A stretch of 22,018 nucleotides of DNA from BOG-1112 sp964635325. GTDB taxonomy: Bacteria; Bdellovibrionota_B; Oligoflexia; Oligoflexales; Bog-1112. Made by a program: the position numbers and the translations under genes. The first letter of the stretch is position 1. Each line of letters opens with the position of its first letter. Below, one piece after another: positions 15,901 to 22,018 of the stretch. The DNA is taken from positions 1-22,018 of the forward strand of contig CAZWOL010000049.1 in assembly GCA_964635325.1 (NCBI GenBank), read 5' to 3'. The notes beneath the pieces were generated by a model, which made no database searches, was not told the origin of the DNA, and worked only from the letters and a program-made list of their open reading frames with translations.

Positions 15901-16122
15901 AACCGTAAGGAAATACGGGAAATTGCACACTATTTGAAGGGATCAAGCGCTGGTCTTGGCTCACTCGAAATGGCAAGGCTTTGCAAAGAACTTGAACTCA
16001 GTGTAGAACGTTTGAGCGAAGAAGAACTTGAGAAATATCGCGCAGATATTAATCGAGAGTTTGATGTCTTTGTAAAGTACTTAAATACAATCATCGTAAA
16101 ACAAGAGGGCGAGACACCGTGA
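12925..16122 (+). CDS. Hybrid sensor histidine kinase (GAF-PAS-PAS-PAS-HisKA-HATPase-REC-HPt)
   Basis: A 1065-residue phosphorelay protein with no membrane segment, so it senses a cytoplasmic or diffusible signal. A GAF domain (about 20-160) is followed by three PAS domains (about 169-282, 290-404, 426-536). HisKA has the phospho-accepting His569 in SHEIRTPLNG. The HATPase has an N box (NNLLSNSVKF), G1 DTGIG and G2 GTGLGLSI. The receiver begins at about 808 (LIAEDN) with phospho-acceptor Asp859 in LMDCRMPEMDG, the conserved Thr in ALTAN and Lys in SKP. The HPt domain (about 955-1050) has His1002 in AHYLKGSSAGLGS. All relay residues are present, so a complete His-Asp-His relay is predicted. 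No response regulator with an output domain lies in the window, so the final target is unknown. ATG 12925 with AGGA 7 nt upstream is preferred over GTG 12910, which lies in the hairpin stem. The next gene starts 17 nt later and is likely cotranscribed. Confidence 0.95.
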   Translation: MAHDAKEKERLEELASFHILGTGPEPLFDDITFLAARIFHVPIAAVSILDEHRNWYKSKVGIEQDEVPRKDAFCNVTIADMDLLVIEDTLEDERFKNNPFQIRFYAGAPLITSNGLALGTLCILDRNPRKFAAEDRELLLTLARQVMSHLEARKLHQIFEEKEEQNKLMRYCLDAAMVGFWEWDLTTQSLAWDHNMYRLYGVKEGKYTNNSEAWDQILYENDRNKAYADIKKSLDGTGEFQSHFRVKTDNTGLKTIAAKGKVLFSNEGKPIRMVGINWDISAETEKAEFFRGTFENSSLPIAVFDPQGLFSRVNKAFANLLGYTIDFFPGKKLTTFLDSHDFVKIQLKMEEAVQMKSSRIMSFESQCRHITGRLVPVLIRTQLFLTHDKSPAYFLLFVTDLTEQKKANDELIEKNKAILAERNRFENLVFAINQSAIVAHTDTEGNLTSVNAKFCEVSGYAEHELLGQNFRMLSSGTQSDRYFLKAWKVLNSGVAWNGEVSYCKKNKEIFWVESTIVPLMNSDGKIDHYIVISFEITKRKQLDDHLRESRELAKKASRAKSDFLSNMSHEIRTPLNGIIGMTDLLVGTELAAPQRKYANAILDSGKVLLHLINDILEFSKIESGKIELEIGETDLGHLLRGLVMPHQFQCTSKNIGFDFQPVELEQMIFADGGRLGQILNNLLSNSVKFTSKGKVSLKVEIMNQTSENITLLFKVEDTGIGIDAKYQKHLFKAFTQGESIFQKYGGTGLGLSIVKKLIDLMGGKLSFESKSGEGSSFQIEITFKKSATLVRAHSIENEFKKVPLKKLKGRVLIAEDNILNQSIVYEMLVDLGCQVAVADNGREVLRQLQKDSFDLILMDCRMPEMDGYECTKAIRSHDSEAIAKLRIIALTANASAEDRDRCLAVGMNSFISKPITKAKLFATLTTYLGDADAPVEHEKAPDALSGKVDHSIINDLLAMGRRKPSFFPRQRELFTTHAKAKLETLAAEIKNVNRKEIREIAHYLKGSSAGLGSLEMARLCKELELSVERLSEEELEKYRADINREFDVFVKYLNTIIVKQEGETP

Positions 16123-16139
16123 ACAGGATGGGCTTATAA

Positions 16140-16811
16140 ATGCTAACGTTATCACTCAAAAAGATTGCTGTTGTGAGTATGGCTCTTGCGCCTCTAATTA
16201 TTGGTTTTCCAGAAGCAATGGGCGCACGCGACTCAAGCCCACCCGCAGCAATGGAACATAGACCAGTCCTAGAGATCACCGAAAAAAAAGACATCTATCA
16301 TTTGATGGGAAAGATCACTGTTCTCTCTCCTCCGCAAACAGCATGGGATGTGGTTGCAGACTATGAGCAGTACCCCAATTACATCACTGTTGCCAAAGAG
16401 ATCAAGATCAGGAGTCGCAAAGCCAACGATCTTATTATTTGGCAGCAGGCACATGCCAAACCACTCTACCTCTTTGACCTGACTGTCGGTGTCGAGCTCA
16501 AAGTGCATGAGACTCCTCTAAGCTTGATTACATTTGAAGATCAGTTGCACAAAGATTTTGAAATTTTCTATGGAACGTGGACGTTCACACCTGGCCCCAA
16601 AGGCACTGAAGTCGTATATGAACTGACCGCAAAAATGAAAACGATGGTTCCCAACTGGATCATTGAAAAAGTTTTGCATATAGGACTAGAGCGCTGTCTG
16701 ACACAAATACGGGATCAGATTCTGCGCAAAACAGAGCCAGGTTGGAAACCTCAAGCAGCACAAGCCACACCGTCGATACAACCCGCTGAAAAGAACACAT
16801 CTGTCAAATAA
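16140..16811 (+). CDS. Exported SRPBCC/START-like domain protein
   Basis: A 223-residue protein. Residues 1-28 resemble a Sec signal peptide (Lys7-Lys8, a hydrophobic core, then AMG before Ala29). The mature part has the SRPBCC (polyketide cyclase/COQ10-like) pattern: a first strand ending ITVLSPPQTAWDVVADYEQYPNYI, a beta-rich middle, YGTWTFTPGPKGTEVVYELTA, and a long C-terminal helix (about 176-205) that would close a hydrophobic cavity. Such domains bind lipids or other hydrophobic ligands. Export to the periplasm is less usual for the family. The only upstream site is AGGA (16125-16128), 11 nt before the ATG, so translation may be modest or coupled to the kinase gene that ends 17 nt upstream. 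The ligand is not determinable. Confidence 0.8.
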   Translation: MLTLSLKKIAVVSMALAPLIIGFPEAMGARDSSPPAAMEHRPVLEITEKKDIYHLMGKITVLSPPQTAWDVVADYEQYPNYITVAKEIKIRSRKANDLIIWQQAHAKPLYLFDLTVGVELKVHETPLSLITFEDQLHKDFEIFYGTWTFTPGPKGTEVVYELTAKMKTMVPNWIIEKVLHIGLERCLTQIRDQILRKTEPGWKPQAAQATPSIQPAEKNTSVK

Positions 16812-16887
16812 GCGCATCGCGAAAAAGATTCAAGCTTGGTAAAAAATAGACACTTGATTGATCTTTCATCTGTATAGGGAGGGGTCT

Positions 16888-18534
16888 ATGCTGCGCTTAG
16901 CATGGCTTTTTGTTTGTGCATTTAGCATCTTGTTCCAAAACTCTGCATTTGCAATGCATCCGCTTCACAAGTGGGTGGAAGATATCGGACCTAAACATTT
17001 TTCAGAACATCAGGATGAGTTTCGAGATGAGTTGCGCAAATATACGGACAAGCAAGGGCGCGTCACATCCGAATTGCAAGCTATATTGAGCGAGATGCAA
17101 CTCCGTTTTTTCCCAGTCTTCAACGAGTCTGCACGCGCAGACTTTCAAGACCGTCTTGCAGATATTGGAGCAAAACATCTCGATACAATGCAGCTGCCAC
17201 GCAGGAACACACCCTTTTGGTTGTTAGAGAAGGGCCCACTTCATAATTATCGTTCACACGCAAAGTTTCCGACTCAAGCAGATGTTGTGATCATAGGAGC
17301 TGGACTCACAGGAGCATCGGCTGCCTATCATCTAAGTCAGGCAGCACTGCAAGGCAAAAGCATTGTTGTACTTGAAGAGGGTCAAATTGCATCTCAGTCT
17401 AGCGGAAAAAATGGAGGTAACTTTCAGCTGCTCCCAGAAAGTTACGTAGGTGACTATACGGGTATGGTTGAAGAACGAGAGAAGTGGTTGACAACACAAC
17501 ATCCTGAATGGACTGCAAAGCACCTTCGAGAAGTTGCCAACAGGCAGGCTAAAGTCCTCTTCTCTTTCAGTTACAAGAATTTCCTACGTTTTAGCGACAT
17601 CATCGAACGTGAAAAAATCGAGTGTGATTTTTCTCCAAAAGGTTGGCTCAAGCTAGCTTTGACTGCTGATGAAGAAGAGGCATTGCGCAGGGACACAACT
17701 TGGATGTTGAGTATGGGTATCGACGCAGGTTTGGAACTTTGGTCACCGGAGTTTATACGTCAGCATCTATTCATAGACACACCTTTTGAAGGACGTTTTG
17801 TTCCGAAGAATGGGAACTACCACCCCTACAAGTTTGTGACTGAACTTCTGTCTCGTTCACTTAGCAAGGGAGTGCAACTATACACTCGGGTTAAAGTTCT
17901 GAAGATCAAAGAGCTCAATGCTGGTGGCGTGCTCATACAAACATCAAAGGGACCATTGAAAGCCGCAAAAGTGATTGTCGCTACGAATAGCGCAACGCCT
18001 AAGTTGCTTGCAGATCTTTCCGAAATCAAAACTCATGAGTCGATGATTATCAACTTAGAGCATGTCGAAGATCGCACCCGTGGAATGACCATCACTGAAC
18101 ATGCAGGAGACATCTACTATCATTTTCCGAAATCCAAGCAGTATCACGACGGACAAGTGGCACGCGGAATGCTGCACTATGGTTTGGATTTTGATGAGAG
18201 CATTCCAGACCAAGACAAAGTTGCGCGTATAGAACCGCACTTTCGTCTGATGAAAGACTTTATGGACGAACGTTTTCCAGATACCGTTGGACAACCTGCC
18301 AGTCGCTTTTGGATAGGTCCCATGGGTTTTACAAAAGATAGAACTCCACTCATTGGTTTTTACCATAGCCCAGAACACCCTAAGCACCAAGACATCGTCG
18401 TTGCTGCAGCATTTCAAGGCTATGGAGGAAGTTTTTGCACACAGGCAGGTTATGTCGCAGCACAGATGGCTCTAAGCGGTCAGGTTCATGCAGATGTTCC
18501 GGAAGAGGTCTTCTCTCCGCTCCGCTTTCGCTAA
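16888..18534 (+). CDS. FAD-dependent oxidoreductase (DAO family) with a signal peptide
   Basis: A 548-residue protein. Residues 1-22 form a Sec-type signal peptide ending AFA. Residues 23-130 are an extra N-terminal region without a recognised domain. The FAD-binding fold begins at 131 with DVVIIGAGLTGASAAYHLS (G137xG139xxG142), then VLEEGQIASQSSGKNGGN, a block common in D-amino-acid oxidase and gamma-glutamylputrescine oxidase-like enzymes. The C-terminal block RFWIGPMGFTKDRTPLIG and AAFQGYGGSFCTQAG matches the second half of the FAD site. It likely oxidises an amine or amino acid, with the substrate unknown. ATG 16888 is preferred because AGGGAGGGG (16876-16884) is just upstream. A TTG at 16858 would add ten residues and spoil the signal peptide. 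Flavoproteins usually leave folded by Tat, but no twin-arginine motif is visible. Its stop is 1 nt from the end of the convergent slipin gene. Confidence 0.88.
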   Translation: MLRLAWLFVCAFSILFQNSAFAMHPLHKWVEDIGPKHFSEHQDEFRDELRKYTDKQGRVTSELQAILSEMQLRFFPVFNESARADFQDRLADIGAKHLDTMQLPRRNTPFWLLEKGPLHNYRSHAKFPTQADVVIIGAGLTGASAAYHLSQAALQGKSIVVLEEGQIASQSSGKNGGNFQLLPESYVGDYTGMVEEREKWLTTQHPEWTAKHLREVANRQAKVLFSFSYKNFLRFSDIIEREKIECDFSPKGWLKLALTADEEEALRRDTTWMLSMGIDAGLELWSPEFIRQHLFIDTPFEGRFVPKNGNYHPYKFVTELLSRSLSKGVQLYTRVKVLKIKELNAGGVLIQTSKGPLKAAKVIVATNSATPKLLADLSEIKTHESMIINLEHVEDRTRGMTITEHAGDIYYHFPKSKQYHDGQVARGMLHYGLDFDESIPDQDKVARIEPHFRLMKDFMDERFPDTVGQPASRFWIGPMGFTKDRTPLIGFYHSPEHPKHQDIVVAAAFQGYGGSFCTQAGYVAAQMALSGQVHADVPEEVFSPLRFR

Positions 18535-18535
18535 G

Positions 18536-19276
18536 CTAGCCTTTTAGAGCTTTTGTCAGAAAATCCATAGGTAGCGGAAAGAACGTTGTTGTCTTACCTT
18601 CACCCGTCGAAATTTCTTTCATCGTATCGAGGTAGCGCAAGATAATAGCGCTCTTCTCAGCATCGATAACACGTGCCGCCTCTGCAAGTTTCTTTGATGC
18701 TTCGAGTTCACCTTCTGCGGAGATGACCTTAGCTTTCTTGTCTCGCTCTGCCTGAGCTTGCTTTGCCATCGCTCGTTGCATTTCAATTGGTAAATCGATC
18801 GCTTTGACTTCGACAGCAGAGACTTTGATTCCCCATGGTTCGGTATGTTCATCAAGAATCATCTGCAACTTAGCGTTGATTTTGTCACGATTGGAGAGAA
18901 TCTCGTTGAGTTCAAACTGGCCGATCACAGAGCGCAGAGTTGTCTGTGCAATTTGTCCAGTGGCATGCAGATAGTCTTCGACAGCAATCACGCTACGATC
19001 GGGTTTGTCGACGCGAAAGTACACAACACCGTTAACTTTCAAGGTGACGTTGTCACTGCTGATAATATCCTGTGATGGGACATCCATTGTCACGGTACGC
19101 AGATCCACCCTCTGCATTTTTTCCAATAGGGGGATAAGAATGATCAAGCCAGGCCCTCGAATTCCGGTATAGCGACCGAGCCGAAAAATAACAGCGCGTT
19201 CATATTCATTCAAAATTTTTATGGTATTGAACAATATGAATGCGACCAAAGCCACTAGAAAAATCATTGGTGCCAT
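18536..19276 (-). CDS. Slipin (SPFH/band 7 membrane-associated protein)
   Basis: A 246-residue stomatin-like protein. A single N-terminal membrane segment (about 2-20) is followed by the slipin signature NEYERAVIFRLGRYTGIRGPGLIILIP. The SPFH domain continues through VTMDVPSQDIISSDNVTLKVNGVVYFRV, ATGQIAQTTLRSVIGQFELNEIL and WGIKVSAVEVKAIDLP. An Ala/Glu/Lys-rich coiled coil (about 165-215) and a short tail follow. Slipins form ring-like oligomers on membranes and are often paired with an NfeD protease. No NfeD gene is seen in this window. The start ATG has AGGAG (19291-19287) 10 nt upstream. It is transcribed divergently from the alpha/beta hydrolase gene across only 42 bp. Confidence 0.93.
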   Translation of the reverse strand: MAPMIFLVALVAFILFNTIKILNEYERAVIFRLGRYTGIRGPGLIILIPLLEKMQRVDLRTVTMDVPSQDIISSDNVTLKVNGVVYFRVDKPDRSVIAVEDYLHATGQIAQTTLRSVIGQFELNEILSNRDKINAKLQMILDEHTEPWGIKVSAVEVKAIDLPIEMQRAMAKQAQAERDKKAKVISAEGELEASKKLAEAARVIDAEKSAIILRYLDTMKEISTGEGKTTTFFPLPMDFLTKALKG

Positions 19277-19318
19277 CAGAAAGTCTCTCCTCTATAGTGT
19301 GATCAGGAGGATGCAAGC

Positions 19319-20452
19319 GTGAAGACTCTAACCATAAAAAGATCACAACTTACTTACCCCGGATCCTATCGTGATTTGCGAGTCGATACATACAGCTCCC
19401 AATCATCTATAAAACGTGCTGTTGTGATGACGACAGCATTTATTGAAAATGGGTACTGGTATCAGATCGAAAAGAAAGGATACTCGCTCGCTAAAAGAAT
19501 AGCGCAAGAAGGATTTGATGTCTACGTCTTGAGTTTTGTACTCAAAGAGAAATGGCCGGCGCACAAAATTCCCCAAGATGCTTCTTTTAGCGAAATGGTC
19601 TGCGAACATTTACCCAATCTACATCGACAGCTTGCTGCGCAGTACCAAGACATTCACTATATTGGACATAGTTTTGGTGTCACTGTTCTACTGGCATATT
19701 TGATGGGCTACCGCAAAAATCCTAAGGGTGAGTGGATGCCAGATGCCAAAGATGCTGAGCAAAATGCGAACAAAGTCCGTTCTTTTGTAAGCCTTGCGGG
19801 TCTTTTCCAACTGCAGTGGCCTAAGCGCAGTTTGTTTCCAGATCCAACGGCATTCAAAACGTGGATCTATCCGCTTCTAAGTTATACAGCAGCGCAGCTA
19901 CCTTCATTAGCGAAAATCCCCTGGGAGCAACGCCTCCCCACGAGCAAGCTCTCTGCAACACGGCATTGGCCAGTATCTGCAGTAACACTAGGCATGCTGA
20001 AATGCCTCGAAGCGATTGGACTTATGCCTAGCTTTCATTTTGCAAATGCGGATATGGAAGCTCTGCGTCTTGCAATGAGTGAAGGCTCAAGCGATGAGAG
20101 CATGGAGCTCTTTCGAACTGTACTTGGACTGCACCCAAATGCTCGTCCTCTCGTTTCGAATACAGCGAAGCGAGGTCGAGCGCCATCGAATAAAAAAGCT
20201 GCACATGCAGCACTCCATAATTTTTGCGAGGATCTTAGGCACATTCACACCCCCATTTTATTTATACAGGGCGAGTTAGATCAGATCACACATCCACAGA
20301 CCATACAACGATATGGTTTTGATCGCGTTCAGTCTGTTGACAAAACGTTTACAATTCTAAAAAACACTGGACACCAAGATATGCTGGCAGCTAAAAATCC
20401 CGAGAAACTCTTTGTTGAACTTAAGAATTGGCTAAACCGTGAGTTCTCCTAA
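19319..20452 (+). CDS. Alpha/beta-hydrolase-fold protein
   Basis: A 377-residue hydrolase-fold protein. The nucleophile elbow is GHSFG with Ser118. Asp321 (QGELDQITHP) and His352 (NTGHQDML) complete a catalytic triad in the usual order. A long insert of about 160 residues between the elbow and the Asp forms the lid region and includes a basic stretch (about 275-292). There is no signal peptide. It may be an esterase, lipase or lysophospholipase-like enzyme, but the substrate cannot be inferred. The start is GTG, backed by a strong AGGAGG (19305-19310) 8 nt upstream. The last 14 nt overlap hemH, so translation of the two is probably coupled. Confidence 0.87.
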   Translation: MKTLTIKRSQLTYPGSYRDLRVDTYSSQSSIKRAVVMTTAFIENGYWYQIEKKGYSLAKRIAQEGFDVYVLSFVLKEKWPAHKIPQDASFSEMVCEHLPNLHRQLAAQYQDIHYIGHSFGVTVLLAYLMGYRKNPKGEWMPDAKDAEQNANKVRSFVSLAGLFQLQWPKRSLFPDPTAFKTWIYPLLSYTAAQLPSLAKIPWEQRLPTSKLSATRHWPVSAVTLGMLKCLEAIGLMPSFHFANADMEALRLAMSEGSSDESMELFRTVLGLHPNARPLVSNTAKRGRAPSNKKAAHAALHNFCEDLRHIHTPILFIQGELDQITHPQTIQRYGFDRVQSVDKTFTILKNTGHQDMLAAKNPEKLFVELKNWLNREFS

Positions 20453-21530
20453 ATTGACGACTGAAAAAACCATAGGTGTTCTTCTCATTAATACAGGTAC
20501 GCCTTCGCATCCGACCTACCTTGGTGTGCGACGCTACCTTCAGCAATTTCTGAGCGATCGACGGGTTCTAAACATGTCTCCCCTCGCTCGTTTTCTTTTG
20601 TTGCAACTCGTGATCTTACCTCTACGTTCAGCACGCTCGGCACACGCGTATAGACAGATTTGGACAAAAGAAGGCTCTCCATTACGCACCCATCATTTTC
20701 GTCTTGGTGAGGGCTTGCAAGCGGCACTGGGCCCTCGCTACAAAGTCGTATGTGGGATGCGTTATGGTGAGCCATCACTAGAAAGCGTTTGGGAGCAGCT
20801 CAAAGATGTCTCCGAGTGTGTGCTCTTTCCACTTTTTCCACAGTATGCAGCATCCTCAACAGCAAGCGCACTAGCCGAAGCGATGCGAGTGATGGGCCTG
20901 CATTGGAATGTTCCGACTGTTCGTACTATTGCCCCATTTTTTGCAGACCATGGTTTTATAGATGCTTTTGTTCAGCAGGTTCATGCAAGAGCTCGTGAAG
21001 TTATGGGCACTCCTAAGCATGCTGAAACAATGCAACAAGATACAGGCACATCCATAAAACCATGGGAGCACCTTGTGATGAGCTTTCATGGTTTGCCAGA
21101 AGACCATGTGGAACAAAGCGGATGCAAACGCTCATGCCTGCAAAATACTTGCACCACAACAAACACATCCTGCTACCGTGCTCAGGCTTTCCAAACCGCA
21201 CGTCTGCTTGCGCAAGCCCTAGGCCTGTCGAATGATGAATATTCGGTTGGCTTTCAGTCTCGTCTAGGTTCAAAACCGTGGATCAAACCCTACTTTGACC
21301 ACGTGCTTCCTGAGCTAAGGAAGAAGGGTTTTAGACGCATTGGTGTCGTGTGCCCCTCGTTCGTTGCAGACTGCTTAGAAACACTGGAAGAGATTCAAAT
21401 TCGGGCTCGAACATCATGGAAAGAGTTGGGGGGAGAGGAACTGATTTTTGTACCGTGTCTGAATGCAAGTGATGTGTGGGTCCAAGCAGCAGCACGGTTG
21501 GTGAGAGACGCAGGGCTAGGGCAGACCTAG
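20439..21530 (+). CDS. hemH: Ferrochelatase with an internal four-cysteine patch
   Basis: A 363-residue enzyme that inserts Fe2+ into protoporphyrin (or coproporphyrin) in the last part of haem synthesis. Visible family blocks are GVLLINTGTP, YLQQFLSDRRV, LFPLFPQYAASSTASA, the catalytic-His block MSFHGLP, FQSRLGSKPWIKPYF and CPSFVADCLETLEEI with the conserved acidic residues. Where many ferrochelatases have a short loop, residues 229-245 read C-x3-C-x4-C-x6-C (Cys229, 233, 238, 245). This fits the known class with an internal [2Fe-2S] cluster. The GTG start lies inside the preceding hydrolase gene and only a weak ribosome-binding site is visible, suggesting coupling by reinitiation. A TTG at 20454 is an alternative start. 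The 3' end overlaps the DUF4143 gene by 15 nt. Confidence 0.95.
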   Translation: MSSPKLTTEKTIGVLLINTGTPSHPTYLGVRRYLQQFLSDRRVLNMSPLARFLLLQLVILPLRSARSAHAYRQIWTKEGSPLRTHHFRLGEGLQAALGPRYKVVCGMRYGEPSLESVWEQLKDVSECVLFPLFPQYAASSTASALAEAMRVMGLHWNVPTVRTIAPFFADHGFIDAFVQQVHARAREVMGTPKHAETMQQDTGTSIKPWEHLVMSFHGLPEDHVEQSGCKRSCLQNTCTTTNTSCYRAQAFQTARLLAQALGLSNDEYSVGFQSRLGSKPWIKPYFDHVLPELRKKGFRRIGVVCPSFVADCLETLEEIQIRARTSWKELGGEELIFVPCLNASDVWVQAAARLVRDAGLGQT

Positions 21531-22018
21531 CTCCGTCACAAATTTAGTAAAAGGCAGAACTCTAACATTGTCTATTTGGAAGTCTTTTGTTCCGAGGTGA
21601 ACTTGATAAAAGAAAGGAATAGACGTGCGTTCCGCAAAATAGCGAATAGCAGGTTGGATTTGTTGCTCACCGGTTTTGCATTCCACTGCAAAAATCGGCT
21701 TTTTATCACGAAGCACTACAAAATCGACTTCACGCTTATCCGTATCTCGTATAAAACGCAGCTCCATTCCATAGCCTTCTATATCTTCGATATAATGACA
21801 GTACTTGAGCAACTGAGATGCAATAAGATTTTCAAATTTTGCTCCGGGGCTTTCAATAGACGACCAATCCCAGAGATATAACTTTTTCTCTTTTTTAACA
21901 GCACGTATCTTGGGTGCGCCATAAGGTAAAATTCGAAAACAAATATAAAGATTTTCGAGAATAGACAACCATCTTTCAACCGTCTTGTGATCAACCTGCA
22001 AGTCCTCACGCAAACTAT
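21516..22018 (-). CDS. C-terminal part of a DUF4143-type AAA ATPase (5' end outside the window)
   Basis: The frame is open to the right edge, so only the last 167 or so codons are present. The first visible part (LQVDHKTVERWLSILENLYI, then CFRILPY) is the helix-turn-helix-like segment typical of DUF4143. LYLWDWSSIESPGAKFENLIASQLL follows, then a nuclease-like core REVDFVVLRDKKPIFAVECK with the D-(x)n-ExK pattern of the PD-(D/E)xK fold. Full-length members have an N-terminal P-loop ATPase domain of about 200 residues. Their cellular role is poorly known, and some are found in variable genome regions. A TTG at 22013 is an internal codon and not the likely start. It ends overlapping hemH. Confidence 0.85.
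   Translation of the reverse strand, partial: SLREDLQVDHKTVERWLSILENLYICFRILPYGAPKIRAVKKEKKLYLWDWSSIESPGAKFENLIASQLLKYCHYIEDIEGYGMELRFIRDTDKREVDFVVLRDKKPIFAVECKTGEQQIQPAIRYFAERTSIPFFYQVHLGTKDFQIDNVRVLPFTKFVTELGLP

Noticed and set aside
18533..18551. AAGCT...AGCTT hairpin as a shared terminator at the oxidoreductase/slipin junction
   Set aside because: The stem is 5 bp with a 10-nt loop and few following Ts, which is too weak to claim.

Overview
The window looks like a stretch of chromosome from a Gram-negative bacterium. Two large predicted lipoproteins, several Sec signal peptides, a hybrid sensor kinase and a HemH protein point that way. The HemH (ferrochelatase) has an internal four-cysteine patch of a type described for Bdellovibrio-like bacteria. 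Together with the gene mix this makes a Bdellovibrionota/Oligoflexia relative my best guess, but that placement is an inference. I see no rRNA, tRNA, CRISPR array, insertion sequence or phage gene.

Layout. Positions 1-69 may be the tail of a gene that enters from the left. Positions 299-3157 (+) hold housekeeping genes: glyceraldehyde-3-phosphate dehydrogenase, a small pentapeptide-repeat protein, a glyoxalase II-like metallo-hydrolase and thymidine kinase, the last two tightly coupled. A secreted two-helix protein of unknown function follows on the minus strand (3182-3745). It is separated from a thiamine-binding (DUF77) gene by a spacer full of inverted repeats. The GTPase gene hflX (minus, TTG start) overlaps the DUF77 gene tail to tail.

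Positions 5816-12788 are the most distinctive part. Two consecutive genes encode 1107- and 1125-residue predicted lipoproteins. They are built from Ig-like repeats and three copies of a purple-acid-phosphatase-like metallophosphatase domain. Only the last copy keeps most catalytic motif residues, while cysteine pairs of the fold are kept in all three. Immediately downstream is a GAF-PAS-PAS-PAS-HisKA-HATPase-REC-HPt hybrid kinase whose ribosome-binding site lies inside a perfect hairpin, then an exported SRPBCC/START-like protein.

Positions 16888-22018 carry a FAD-dependent oxidoreductase with a signal peptide, a slipin/SPFH membrane protein (minus), an alpha/beta hydrolase overlapping hemH, and the C-terminal part of a DUF4143 ATPase running off the right edge (minus). 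Gene packing is tight: three convergent pairs overlap by 15 nt, abut with 1 nt, or overlap by 15 nt.

The genes do not form one pathway. The best candidate for something undescribed is the lipoprotein pair with one apparently active and two decayed phosphatase domains. Its possible link to the adjacent sensor kinase is only positional.
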